A stretch of DNA of 64,000 nt, taken from NCBI GenBank assembly GCA_020633655.1, contig JACKDF010000003.1, positions 248,001 through 312,000 on the forward strand. The letters run 5' to 3'. The translations under genes and the position numbers were made by a program. The DNA comes from Deferribacteres bacterium (GTDB taxonomy: Bacteria; Zhuqueibacterota; Zhuqueibacteria; Zhuqueibacterales; Geothermadaptataceae). The notes beneath the pieces are model-generated. The model was given only the letters and a program-made list of their open reading frames with translations. It was not told where the DNA came from and searched no databases. Positions 46,031-56,000 of the stretch are shown piece after piece (positions within the stretch are counted from its first letter, which is position 1; every line of letters begins with the position of its first letter).

Positions 46031-48349
46031 ATGTCAAACGCCGAGCACTACACCCCAACGGATCGCATTGGACAACTTTTATTTACCCTTGGAAATGCCT
46101 ATCTTGATAGACAGCAATATCCGGAGGCTTTTGAAAAATTCGAACAGCTGATCGATCGCAATATCGATTCCGCAGATGTTTGGCATAAAGCAGCAATTAG
46201 CGCAATCGGAGCAAATTCAACCTCCGAAAAAGCTATGACAATCTACAAGAAAGCACTTGAATGCAATCCCGAATCAAGTGCATTAAAAATTGGCATTGCC
46301 ACACTCTTCGCACAAGTTGAACTCATCAATCCTTTCACGACAGAGCTGTGCGAATCTGCTCTTGCCTTCAAACCTGCCAATGCTCAGAAAATCCACCTTT
46401 TTCTGAAAAAAGCCTATGAGGAATCAGGACAAAAAGAAAAAGTCTATGAACATGAACAAAAGGTGATTTTTGGAAGCAATAACAAAAAAGCCATTCGTTC
46501 CTATTTGGAAAGTTTATGGTGGGAACAAAAATTTGAAGAAGCAAACCGTGCAATTGCTACTGCCACAGATCCCGTAAATCCGGAGATGCAATTCCAGGTT
46601 GAACGTGCATTGACACTTGCCTACGAACTTCTCCACAAAAACCAGTTTGCCGACAATAAACTTGAACGCTCAATGCTCGAGTCAGGGCTGGAACAAGTCA
46701 AACCGGAAAACTCTCTCCAGGCTTTGCGTGCTTTTATTACGCTAAAATCATGTCAACAGGATGAGGAAAAAATAGCAAAGAAATTCGATGATGAACTGCT
46801 TGAAGAATACCAATTTATTTTAGGGAACATATCGCTTTCCGATGCTTTATTAACATCAAACGGAAAAAATCATACCGCTGAATCAAAAACATCCTTCAAT
46901 TTTTCAAAAGATATACTTGATGCACTCCCGAAAATCCAGGCTCAATGTGAGGTGTATGAGGAAAACAGAACGCAAGCGATATGTTTTATGCAGTTGTTCA
47001 CCCATGGAAACACCGGTATTTCTGAAAAGTTGGTTAAACTTGTCGAGGATCATATTGTTCAGAGTGAATTATGTATGTCTCTCAGACGCGCTGGTGCTGG
47101 TTTTATAATACTATCAGAACGTTTTCCTGAACTCGTGTTAGCTGTTACAAAACTTCTGCATTACATCGATGAGTATAACCAAAAAATTAGCAAGCAATAC
47201 CGAATTAGTCTATTGTGTGGGATTTGGTTAACAGATTTTCCACGAATAACTTCAGATCGCGACCGGTTGAATGAATTTCTTCATGCATCGCATTTGCTGA
47301 GAATTGTGGAACGCAATGCAACAAAGGATACAGAAGCTGGAATGTTGTTAATCGCATCCCAGGAGGGCACACTAAATACATCTGATGAAAAATTGTCAGA
47401 ATTATCGTTGCTGCAAAAAGGACCAATTGAAATTTTGCCTGGAACACATCTCCCCTATTTCGAGGTTATGTGGAAATCTGCGCTTGAATCGATAAAAGAA
47501 GGACAAGGTTACAATCTCGGACGATTTGAGATTAAAAAATGTCTGATGAAACATAAAGCCTATGCAACTTATAGCGCTTTCGATGAACAACTTTCTCGTA
47601 CAGTTCTGATAAAAATTTTGTTAGTGAAGGAATCGATAAGGTACTTGCAGGATTCAAATGCCCGTCAGGATTTGATAGAACAGATCCGTGCTATAGGTCG
47701 ACTCAACCATCCCCATATTGCTAACTTGTATGATATGGGCGAACATAAAAATATGTTTTATTATGTTCGTGAATATATTGAAGGCAAAAACATTTCTGAT
47801 ATCGAATTCACCCCAGAAAACAAAGAAGCAAAAGTATTGGAGCTGGCACAAAAAATTATTCGTGCACTGGCTTATGCCCAGCATAAAAATGTCCTGCACT
47901 TAAATCTTAAACCGGGCAATATTTGGATTAACGGCGCACAGGAAATAAGTATTACTGATTTTAGAATTACTGGATTTTCGGAGAATTTGAACACAGACGG
48001 CACTGTTTTATATCCCGGTTATTGGCGGTATCTGGCCCCGGAACTGTTTGAAAAGGCTCAGTTCGATATGCGATCAGACTTCTATTCCCTGGGTATAATA
48101 ATTTATGAATTACTTGCAGGTCGACACCCTTATGATCAAACAGCAAAAATTCAACAGCCAGAGGATATAAAGAATATCAAAATTCCACCACTGACGGAAC
48201 ATGGCGGGGATCTGGTTAGCCCGATTTGGCAACAATTGATCAATCGCACGATTGTATGGGATCCGGATCAGCGCTTTAACAGCTATTCCCAGATCGACCT
48301 TGAGCTGAGAAAAATTCAAATGAATTTGATGGCTGCTCAAGTAGCATGA
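46031..48349 (+). CDS. TPR protein with C-terminal pseudokinase domain
   Basis: The protein has 772 residues, with no signal peptide or membrane helix, so it is cytosolic. The N-terminal half is TPR-like (LLFTLGNAYLDRQQYPEAFEKFEQL..., KAMTIYKKALECNPES), close in pattern to the cytosolic tails of paralogs A-C. The C-terminal half (about 495-770) is a protein-kinase fold: Lys528 in VLIK, SDFYSLGIIIYELLAGRHPYD and a WRYLAPE segment. Yet the catalytic loop reads H623-L624-N625 (HRD to HLN), DFG reads D643-F644-R645, and the Gly-loop region (KKCLMKHKAYATYSAF) lacks the glycines. It is most likely a pseudokinase that binds partners. It is the last gene of the operon, 28 bases after paralog C. Confidence 0.85.
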   Translation: MSNAEHYTPTDRIGQLLFTLGNAYLDRQQYPEAFEKFEQLIDRNIDSADVWHKAAISAIGANSTSEKAMTIYKKALECNPESSALKIGIATLFAQVELINPFTTELCESALAFKPANAQKIHLFLKKAYEESGQKEKVYEHEQKVIFGSNNKKAIRSYLESLWWEQKFEEANRAIATATDPVNPEMQFQVERALTLAYELLHKNQFADNKLERSMLESGLEQVKPENSLQALRAFITLKSCQQDEEKIAKKFDDELLEEYQFILGNISLSDALLTSNGKNHTAESKTSFNFSKDILDALPKIQAQCEVYEENRTQAICFMQLFTHGNTGISEKLVKLVEDHIVQSELCMSLRRAGAGFIILSERFPELVLAVTKLLHYIDEYNQKISKQYRISLLCGIWLTDFPRITSDRDRLNEFLHASHLLRIVERNATKDTEAGMLLIASQEGTLNTSDEKLSELSLLQKGPIEILPGTHLPYFEVMWKSALESIKEGQGYNLGRFEIKKCLMKHKAYATYSAFDEQLSRTVLIKILLVKESIRYLQDSNARQDLIEQIRAIGRLNHPHIANLYDMGEHKNMFYYVREYIEGKNISDIEFTPENKEAKVLELAQKIIRALAYAQHKNVLHLNLKPGNIWINGAQEISITDFRITGFSENLNTDGTVLYPGYWRYLAPELFEKAQFDMRSDFYSLGIIIYELLAGRHPYDQTAKIQQPEDIKNIKIPPLTEHGGDLVSPIWQQLINRTIVWDPDQRFNSYSQIDLELRKIQMNLMAAQVA

Positions 48350-48637
48350 TAGTCATGATATATAGTATACTTATTCTCACCTTGTTACAAATATACTTTT
48401 TAAACAAAAGTGAATCGAATGAATCAGCAAAAATGCATAGTCCCGAATTCCCCTTGAGTACACACTTTAGTGGCAATTCATAGTTTGCCCTTTTGATTAG
48501 AAAATCAGTTTGATTCTCCCTCCTTCTTTTTTTTCTAAAATAATCTCAGAAATCGTTTTCGTGCTTGTTTTTATGCATCTTTTTCTCGATAATCATTGAA
48601 TTTTTCGTTATCAAGATTTTAAACTCAGGAAATAACA
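48350..48637. other. Intergenic region after the kinase cluster
   Basis: 288 A+T-rich bases hold no gene I can support. The 3' end carries the ribosome site AGGAAAT for the DAHP-synthase-like gene, 4-9 bases before its ATG. No clear Rho-independent terminator is visible; a small hairpin, TGATT/AATCA near 48493-48506, is not convincing. Confidence 0.4.
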
Positions 48638-49753
48638 ATGCTAGTTATACTTCACCCAAACATGAATGAATCTTCCGAGGAGTTTCGCAGGACATGGGAC
48701 TATTTACAGGAATTACAGGATGTTCGAATCCAAAAGCATATCGTTGAGGGAAATGAACAGCGGTTAACCGAGGTTTACCTCATTGGAAACACGCAAAAGA
48801 TTGCACGAAGCGATATAGAGTCACTTCCCGCAGTGGAACGCGTGATCAGGATTTCTGAAGAATACAGAATCCTGGGTCGCCACAATGATGATGCTCGAAC
48901 TACTGGTTTTGAGTATCAGGGACTCCACTTCAATCAGAGCAGTTTGCATATTTTTGCCGGACTCTGTGCTGTGGATATCCCAGAACATGTGGAAGCGATG
49001 ATGCGTGTTTTGCAGGACAATTCCCTTGTTTGCACACGAATGGGTGCGTATAAGCCAAGAACGAGTCCCTACTCTTTTCAGGGGCATGGTAAGTCCTGTC
49101 TACCCTATGTATTTGAACTCGCTGGTAAATACGGGATAAAAGTAATTGCCATGGAAGTAACGCACGAAAGTCATGTTGAAGAAATCGACACCATTCTGCA
49201 TAAAACTGGGAATCCTACCGGCATAATGCTGCAAATTGGGACACGAAACACCCAAAATTTTGAGCTTCTTAAAGTTTTAGGCCGGCAAAAAAAATATCCC
49301 ATATTGCTAAAACGAGGCTTTGGTATTACCCTCAGCGAATCACTTAACGCTGCTGAATATCTGGCTACGGAAGGCAATGCGAATGTGGTATTTTGCCTGC
49401 GCGGGATGAAAACATCCTTCTCGGCACCACATAGAAATATGGTTGATTTTTCAAATGTTCCGGTTGTAAAAAGATTGACCCGCATGCCTGTATGTATCGA
49501 TCCATCCCATTCAGTTGGGACACGAGACCGGGCTCCGGACGGTTTACTCGATATTTTTCATGCAACCGCACAAGGGATAGTTTCAGGAGCAAATATGGTT
49601 CTGGTCGATTTTCATCCGGAACCGAAAAAAGCACTTGTCGATGGTCCGCAAGCCCTTTTACTTCCAGAACTTCCTTATTTTCTGGAAGATATCAGGATCA
49701 CCAGAGAGGCATATTTAAAACGCCTGAATGCATTTAAATCACAGAATATTTAA
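48638..49753 (+). CDS. aroF: Divergent type I-beta DAHP synthase
   Basis: The protein has 371 residues. An N-terminal ferredoxin-like regulatory domain (about 1-80, ending VERVIRISEEYRILGR) is fused to the (beta/alpha)8 barrel, as in the Thermotoga-type I-beta enzymes. Clear matches are KPRTSPYSFQG (139-149), LQIGTRNTQNFELLK, PILLKRG, CIDPSH and HPEPKKAL. Metal ligands: C110 and H291 and D335 are kept, but the usual Glu before the HPEP motif is D324. Also GPC reads GLC, and ERG reads LRG. It would make 3-deoxy-arabino-heptulosonate-7-phosphate, the first step of the shikimate path; the altered sites could mean a changed substrate or activity. No other aro genes are adjacent. Confidence 0.85.
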   Translation: MLVILHPNMNESSEEFRRTWDYLQELQDVRIQKHIVEGNEQRLTEVYLIGNTQKIARSDIESLPAVERVIRISEEYRILGRHNDDARTTGFEYQGLHFNQSSLHIFAGLCAVDIPEHVEAMMRVLQDNSLVCTRMGAYKPRTSPYSFQGHGKSCLPYVFELAGKYGIKVIAMEVTHESHVEEIDTILHKTGNPTGIMLQIGTRNTQNFELLKVLGRQKKYPILLKRGFGITLSESLNAAEYLATEGNANVVFCLRGMKTSFSAPHRNMVDFSNVPVVKRLTRMPVCIDPSHSVGTRDRAPDGLLDIFHATAQGIVSGANMVLVDFHPEPKKALVDGPQALLLPELPYFLEDIRITREAYLKRLNAFKSQNI

Positions 49754-49766
49754 GTCCTTAACTTGG

Positions 49767-49808
49767 AAGAACATCCGGTTATTACACGGAGATCGGATGT
49801 TCTTTTTT
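49767..49808 (+). terminator. Rho-independent terminator after the DAHP synthase gene
   Basis: An 11-bp perfect stem (AAGAACATCCG, 49767-49777, with CGGATGTTCTT, 49794-49804) has a 16-base loop and a T-run of seven at 49802-49808. It lies 13 bases past the stop and separates this gene from the asparagine-synthetase-like one. Confidence 0.9.
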
Positions 49809-49851
49809 AGAAAACACAACTTCCTCCTCTAAATTTTTCTGAGATCACTTC

Positions 49852-51321
49852 ATGTTTCGCAACCAGTATTTCCTATCCAGTCTCTCTCGTGAGCTTCCCC
49901 GGGAATTTAACTCGATTAAATTTGCAAACTTGCAGGTATGCTTTCATCACAGTCTATCTGTTACAGTCAAATCTGAAACTCAACGCTCAATTTTATGTCT
50001 TGGCTTTATAATAGACCCCCTGCATCCGGATTTTACAAACGAACAAATAATCACACAACTGGTTCTGGAGAGTACAGACAAACATTCTTTTTTCAAAAAC
50101 ATACAACAACTAAGCGGTCGCTTCATTCTGCTTTTCCAAAGCAAAAATGAATTAATAATCATCGGTGATGCATGTTGTTTACGCCCAATATTCTATAGTT
50201 TTTACGATGAGCAGATCGTCGTTACTTCCTCGCCAAAACTATTTTTGCAGATGACCAACAGCTCCTGGAAAATATCAGCGGAAAAAGAACAATTCCTGCA
50301 GTCATCGATTTATAAACAGAAAGAACACTCGTGGTACGGAAGCAGCACGATCGATGACCGATTAAAAAGATGCCTGCCGAACCATTTTCTCGATTTGAAT
50401 ACAAAAAAAATATCCAGAGTCCCATTCTTTAAACGACCAGAGAAATCAGAAGCTGAAATTCTCGCAGCGTCTGTGGAATTATTACGGGGATCCATTAAAG
50501 CAGCAATAAATCGATTCACACTCTTGCAACCCCTGACTTCAGGCTGGGATACCCGGATGTTATTGGCAGCATCCCGGGACTATCAGGATAAAATAACATA
50601 TTACATTTTTCAACGCCAGTCGATGACGGATAATCATCCGGATATTCGTATTTCCAAAAAACTTGCTGCGCACGTGCGTCTGAACTTTCATGTTTTTAAA
50701 ACCGCCGCCTTAACCGATTCATTTTTAACCGAATACAAAAAAGAACATATTTCACCCCGAATCCTGCCTAAAACTGCCGGAATCCAATACCACTACGAAC
50801 ACCATCGGGATCAGAACATCATTAACATTAATGGTAATTGCGGCGCAATTTGCCGTTGCCATTTTGGTTTTTCAAGATTCCCCTTTTCGGGAAAAGCTTT
50901 GGCTTATTTCAGTTCCTACACAAACGAAATTGAATTTGTAAACAAGGAGATATATGAATGGCATCAGGAAGCGCAACATTATGCAAAGGAAAACAATATT
51001 CCGATTCTTGATTTATTTTACTGGGAATGCCGAACCGGCAACTGGGCAGCCGATTATCCCCATGAACAAGATATTGCCATTGAAGAATTCTCTCCATTTA
51101 ACAATCGTTCTTTGATTTCAATGCAGTTACAACTCCCACCGAAAAGGCGTAATAGTCCGAACCACCCTTTTTTCTTAGAACTCATTAAAAACATGTGGTC
51201 TGAGGTATTGCAAGAGCCAATAAATCCCGATTCAAAAAAGAACATCTTCGCAGCATCTCTGAAAAAGAATAGTATTCTCCTCTATTTAAAGAAAAAAATC
51301 TCCAGAACATTTCATTCATAA
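49852..51321 (+). CDS. Asparagine-synthetase-like protein, no N-terminal Cys
   Basis: The protein has 489 residues. The N-terminal half resembles the glutaminase (GATase-II/Ntn) fold (GFIIDPLHPDF..., LSGRFILLFQSKNELIIIGDACCLRPIFYSF), but the mature chain begins MFRN and lacks the catalytic Cys2, so it cannot release ammonia from glutamine. The C-terminal half has the ATP pyrophosphatase P-loop TSGWDTRMLLAA (S230-G231-W232-D233), a variant of SGGxDS seen in asparagine-synthetase-like enzymes of natural-product and surface-polysaccharide clusters. It stands alone between terminators or gaps, so the substrate is unknown. The ribosome site is weak. Confidence 0.75.
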   Translation: MFRNQYFLSSLSRELPREFNSIKFANLQVCFHHSLSVTVKSETQRSILCLGFIIDPLHPDFTNEQIITQLVLESTDKHSFFKNIQQLSGRFILLFQSKNELIIIGDACCLRPIFYSFYDEQIVVTSSPKLFLQMTNSSWKISAEKEQFLQSSIYKQKEHSWYGSSTIDDRLKRCLPNHFLDLNTKKISRVPFFKRPEKSEAEILAASVELLRGSIKAAINRFTLLQPLTSGWDTRMLLAASRDYQDKITYYIFQRQSMTDNHPDIRISKKLAAHVRLNFHVFKTAALTDSFLTEYKKEHISPRILPKTAGIQYHYEHHRDQNIININGNCGAICRCHFGFSRFPFSGKALAYFSSYTNEIEFVNKEIYEWHQEAQHYAKENNIPILDLFYWECRTGNWAADYPHEQDIAIEEFSPFNNRSLISMQLQLPPKRRNSPNHPFFLELIKNMWSEVLQEPINPDSKKNIFAASLKKNSILLYLKKKISRTFHS

Positions 51322-51479
51322 TGTCAACCACCATTTTTCAGGAAAACATTTTAGAATTGAAAAGTATAACAGATGTGAGAATTTCCTGTCGTGCAACGCA
51401 CGCACATTTTTGTGTTCCAATATTTAGTATATGATTTCATAAGCCATTTTTTTAATCACACTTAAGTGGAGGATAAATC

Positions 51480-51935
51480 ATGCGCTTTGAAAGAACTCGG
51501 GATGTATTGGAACTTGCCCAAAAAATCCACCACAGATTAAGTCAGTTTTATGCCGAACTCAGCGTTGAGAGCGAGAAAACTCGAATGCAACTTTTGTTGG
51601 ATTACATGAGTCGCCACGAAAAACATCTTGAAGAAGTCCTATCAGATTACAAAGAAGAAGCCTCCAAAAAGGTATTGGAAGCGTGGTTTCAATGCACGTC
51701 CACCGAAAAAGCTGAAAAACATTTTCGTGCTTTATTGAATGAGCCACATACGAATATTGATGAGATTGTAGAAATGGCTATTGCTTTGGATGATTGTCTT
51801 CTTGGGATTTACAAAGAAATGGCTTTACGTGCAGAGAAAGAAGAAATCCGGGACGTCTTCAATAATTTGTTATCGATGGAGACGAAAGAGAAACAAAAGC
51901 TGATACGAAACGCTCTAATAATTGAAGATTTTTAG
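51480..51935 (+). CDS. Ferritin-like/rubrerythrin-type helical protein
   Basis: The protein has 151 residues and is all-helical. It shows QFYAELSVESE, a first DYMSRHEKHLEEV with the metal-type ExxH pair, and a second helix pair DDCLLGIYKEMALRAE followed by LLSMETKEKQKL. This is the spacing of a four-helix ferritin-like bundle. The second carboxylate-His motif is degenerate (ExxE), so iron binding is uncertain. It has the strong ribosome site GGAGGA. Its stop is only 4 bases from the convergent stop of the response regulator. No partner such as rubredoxin is adjacent. Confidence 0.55.
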   Translation: MRFERTRDVLELAQKIHHRLSQFYAELSVESEKTRMQLLLDYMSRHEKHLEEVLSDYKEEASKKVLEAWFQCTSTEKAEKHFRALLNEPHTNIDEIVEMAIALDDCLLGIYKEMALRAEKEEIRDVFNNLLSMETKEKQKLIRNALIIEDF

Positions 51936-51939
51936 TGGC

Positions 51940-52320
51940 TTAATTCAGCATGGAAGATCGATTGGATGCAACAGGAATTGCAGCAAGGGCATTAAACAAT
52001 TCGTCAAGATCCAAAGGTTTATGAAACAAGCGGGAAATACCACAGTTTTTCGCCTGTTCGCGATGCTGCATATTGCAATAAGCAGTGAACATGAAAAGCG
52101 TGACATTGCAAAATTGTTTATGTATTTGATTACATAAGGATAAACCGTTTGTGTCCGGCAATCGGAAATCGCATAGAATAAGGTCGAAGGAATTTCGCTT
52201 TAACATGTCCAGTGCATTTTGGGCAGTCCCTGTTCCTAAAACACGATGTCCTTCAAGATGGAGCAGATCAATTAAGCCATTGAGTGTATTGTAATCATCT
52301 TCGATAACGAGAATATTCAT
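51940..52320 (-). CDS. Single-domain response regulator (CheY-like)
   Basis: The protein has 126 residues and consists of a receiver domain only. The acidic pocket is E7/D8/D9, the phosphorylated residue is D51 (ILCDFRLPD), and the conserved switch residues are T79 (FTAY) and K101 (HKP). It has no output domain and must act on a protein partner. No histidine kinase is encoded nearby. It is 14 bases downstream of the HEAT-like gene, which is transcribed in the same direction. Confidence 0.93.
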   Translation of the reverse strand: MNILVIEDDYNTLNGLIDLLHLEGHRVLGTGTAQNALDMLKRNSFDLILCDFRLPDTNGLSLCNQIHKQFCNVTLFMFTAYCNMQHREQAKNCGISRLFHKPLDLDELFNALAAIPVASNRSSMLN

Positions 52321-52334
52321 AGAAAAACCCTACT

Positions 52335-52730
52335 TTATGCTGAGATTTTATTTAACGAAACCCAAATCGCCTTGCGAAGCTCAGGATTTGCTTGTTTGTG
52401 ATATGCGTTTTTAAGAAACTCAATAGCAGCTTTGTTTCCTACCTTTTCCAGGGCTTTAATTGCCAATAACCGAATTTCCACGATTGAATTTTTCTGATAA
52501 ATCGCCATGACATCAAAAATAATACGGCAATCATCGATCTTTTCCGGTTCCTGAATGATGTATCGCAGACAGATACATTGCGTATCCTGACTGACAGATT
52601 TGATTTTCTCATAAATATCGAAATCGATTATTTGCTTTGCCCCACTATCATTCGCCGCTGTAAAAGATGGTGTTGCGTAAAAAAGAAGTACTATGACAAA
52701 TAAGCTCTGAAAATATTTATGGGACAACAT
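52335..52730 (-). CDS. Small secreted HEAT-repeat-like protein
   Basis: The protein has 131 residues. A signal peptide (about 1-25, ending SFTA) is followed by two helical HEAT-like repeats (IRLLAIKALEKVGNKAAIEFLKNA and ELRKAIWVSLNKI). Two Cys (CICLRY) and a third (DDC) near the middle could form a disulfide outside the cytoplasm. I do not recognise a family. The gene lies directly upstream of the response regulator and may share its transcript; no functional link is evident. Confidence 0.6.
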   Translation of the reverse strand: MLSHKYFQSLFVIVLLFYATPSFTAANDSGAKQIIDFDIYEKIKSVSQDTQCICLRYIIQEPEKIDDCRIIFDVMAIYQKNSIVEIRLLAIKALEKVGNKAAIEFLKNAYHKQANPELRKAIWVSLNKISA

Positions 52731-52942
52731 AATGGACTCCTGTCTTCGTTCAGCGTTGCATAATCATTTACAAAGACGGGATCAAATCAAAAACTTTTCA
52801 ATAAAAATAATAATTTATCGCATTTTTTTCTTACAAGAAATTTGGAAAACTTCTTGTGCAAATTCATTTCAAAAGAGAGCACAAAACTTTGAAACCAATT
52901 TTTAATGGGATCAGAATGGTTCGTACATGCTATAGAGAATGG

Positions 52943-52979
52943 AAGAGAAAACCAGATCACTTATAAAACGGCGATCTGG
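52943..52979 (-). terminator. Rho-independent terminator after the glycoside hydrolase gene
   Basis: A 7-bp stem, CCAGATC (52952-52958) with GATCTGG (52973-52979), has a 14-base loop. On the minus strand it is followed by TTTTCTCTT. It is about 30 bases after the stop of the 53009 gene and probably ends the carbohydrate cluster transcript. Confidence 0.7.
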
Positions 52980-53008
52980 CGATAGTTAAGTAATGGTAGG
53001 ACATAGTT

Positions 53009-56000
53009 TTAAGGCAATTTTATGGTAACGATGGCGGGTATCTCATGAATACTGATGAAACCATTTTGTACGTCGCGTTTCAGGTTGTTTATGACAACAC
53101 TTTTTGGTTCAACTCCCCACAAGTTTGGGATGAGAATCCCTCCACCTGGCATTCTCATTTCACCGAATATTTTAATTCTAAAAGTATTCTCATCAATCTT
53201 ATTTAATTTGAAACTGACATTACCATAGTATGTTGGTAAATTTTCAAAAGCAATTCCAGTTTCAGAATCAAGCCAATCATGGTAAAAACCAGCACCAATG
53301 ATCAATGCATCCGCTAGCTCATCTTCATAAGCGAAGAAAGATCGCACCGCATTGATATAATCAGAGCCAACCCAGGTATGCGGCATATCGCCGATAAATT
53401 TTGCTGTTTCGGGTTCATTCCAAACGACCTCCGCCCAATGATTCCAGTTGGCTGGTCGTTGGTGCGAAAAGAAAAAATCGAGCAACTGGTGTGCACGATC
53501 TGGCTGATTCAGATAAATAAAGGTACCTACTGTGCGTAATTCGTATGGGGTATAGTTAACCCATGTACTCGAAGGAGTCATCCTTTCTGTAGCAAAATCA
53601 AAGTAACGTTGAAAAGTATTTTGCAGTAGATTTTGTGGTAAATTATCTCTCTCGTTACACGGAAGAAGCGCTATCGTTGTGGAAGTTGCATCGAAATCAC
53701 CTAGCTCAACACAGCCAGGAATATAATCGATTTGATGATTCTTTACAGTGAGTTGCAGCGAATTATAAAGATTGGTTTTAAAATGGTCACGTATAGATTT
53801 AAACTTCATTGCAGATTCATTTTCCCCTGTTATTTCGGCGATTGTAACGGCATCTTTCAATCCTTTCATAGCCCAAAAATCATCCCAGTAAGAATGCCGT
53901 GGGTGATCCGAATACCCCTCATGGCTTATGGATTCCGGTAATAATCCATAAAATGCGCGCAAAGAATCATTACCATTTTTATAATAATCTGTACTCCTAA
54001 GGTATATCAAAGAATCGAGGTAAGCGACCGCTTTTTTGACTTGTGGAAATTTTTCATTCAGCCAGACTAAGTCGCCGGTAAAATTATAAAATTGCAGTAG
54101 TGCGAAAATATATTCGCCATTGCTGTCATTCTCCGGCACCGGATCCGGCCCACGATGATCGACAACACAGGGTATTTTGCCATTCGGGAATTGATACAAT
54201 GAATACCAGTCAAGAAATTCACGAACTTCTTTTTGCATTCCCATCTTTAAAAGAGCAGATGATGTCAACGCACCGTCACGAATCCAGGAACGCTCGTACG
54301 ATCGTGATCCCGGTTGGATTCCATACCCATCCCGATTGATGAGAATATAGGCTAAATTCGAATGAAGCGTGTTGAGGAGCTTATCCGCAGAAGGTGGTAA
54401 CTGAAAACGCACGGAGGAGATTTTTTGTCGCCAGAAATTTTGTACATTTTGACGGTGTTTTTCAAAATAACGAGCAGGATTCTGCAACCTGTTCGGTAAA
54501 AATTCTTTTACAGAATCCAGGTGGAAAGGAACAGTAAGATAAACCGATACCTGCTCTCCTGCTGCCACGCGAATGGAATATCGCAGTGCAGCTGAACATC
54601 TCCCCTGCTCGTCAAAAACATCTGTACGCAACGGTACTTTGCCTTTTGATAAAAATTCGACAATATCACCTTCATCAAAGGTCGTTGCACCAAATCCCTG
54701 TGAGGGAGTGAGGGTAAAAAGCTGTTTATCCCCATTAATCACAACAAGATCTTGCTTTACAGCAATCGAATTAATCTTTGTTGCACCCCCAGGATTGTTT
54801 AAAAACTGGTACGGTGGATTCACTTGAAATGGACGCAATGCCAGAAACAACTGTGCATTAATACTGTCTGGCCGATTATTGATGAAAGTATAGTTTAAAA
54901 ACAGCATGGAACTATCTGCAGAACCATCGGAAAAAATCTCAGTATTCAGAATGAAATCTGCATGATTCCATTTTACTGAAGGTATGGGCAAGACATCTTC
55001 ACGTAAACTTTGTGTAAGTTGTACGTCCTCCCAGGTCACTAATGCTGAATCTATAAACACAAACGGCTCAATAGAAAACTGTCCTTTATTGGTTTCGACC
55101 ATACCATCGGTATTTATCAGGGCTTCATTTCTATCCCCATTTACACCACAAACCGTCCAGTATGAGGCTTCGTTATAAAAATAACGGGGGAAATCCCCCC
55201 GGGGAAACAACCTGGCGATCTCAGAATAAAGCATATTCACACTGGTTGCGAACCCAACATCCTTTATTTCGATTTCATTCATTCGAAAATGCGCATTTTT
55301 TTCCGCTGTGAAATTCAATTTGATAAAGCGCGATTCATGATCAGGTAGATAGAGAAACTGTTTTCCACCTTTTCCTGTCGAAACAGTATAGGTTTTCTCC
55401 CAATGAACCGCATCTGTCGATAAGTTTACATCGAACGCTCTTGCAAAGAATTTATTATCCCAGTCGATTATAATCGCACTAAATTCACGGTGTGACTGCA
55501 AGTCGATGAGCAGTGGTGATGCCTCGTCCGTTGAACTTTCCCAGTATGTTGCAGGATTCTTGTCCCTCAGTTTTGATGTAACATCCATTTGGGCGCCCTG
55601 ATTAACAATATAAATACGAGGTGCAGGTGGATTTGGATCAGGCTCAGGTAGTGCCTCGAATGTAAAATCATCTAACCATATCGTTCCGTTTCCCCTAGTT
55701 GAAGAGGCAACAAAGAATTCAATTTTATCGATGTGTCGCAAGGATTGGTCTTTTGTAGGTCCCCATGCGAATTGAATATGCCTTTTTTTTATGGTTATTT
55801 TCGTCCATTTATCAGAGAATTCATAGTTCCTTTGGTTCAACCACCATACATTTTGTCCGCTTTCATCCACCAACTTGAATTCAAGATTATTTACCGGAGC
55901 ATTGCCTTTGATATAAAATGTGAATTTGAAATTTTCTGGTAAATCCATCGGAAATTGTTTTTGGATACCACAATAACCTGTGCCTTTGGTAAAATTAAAG

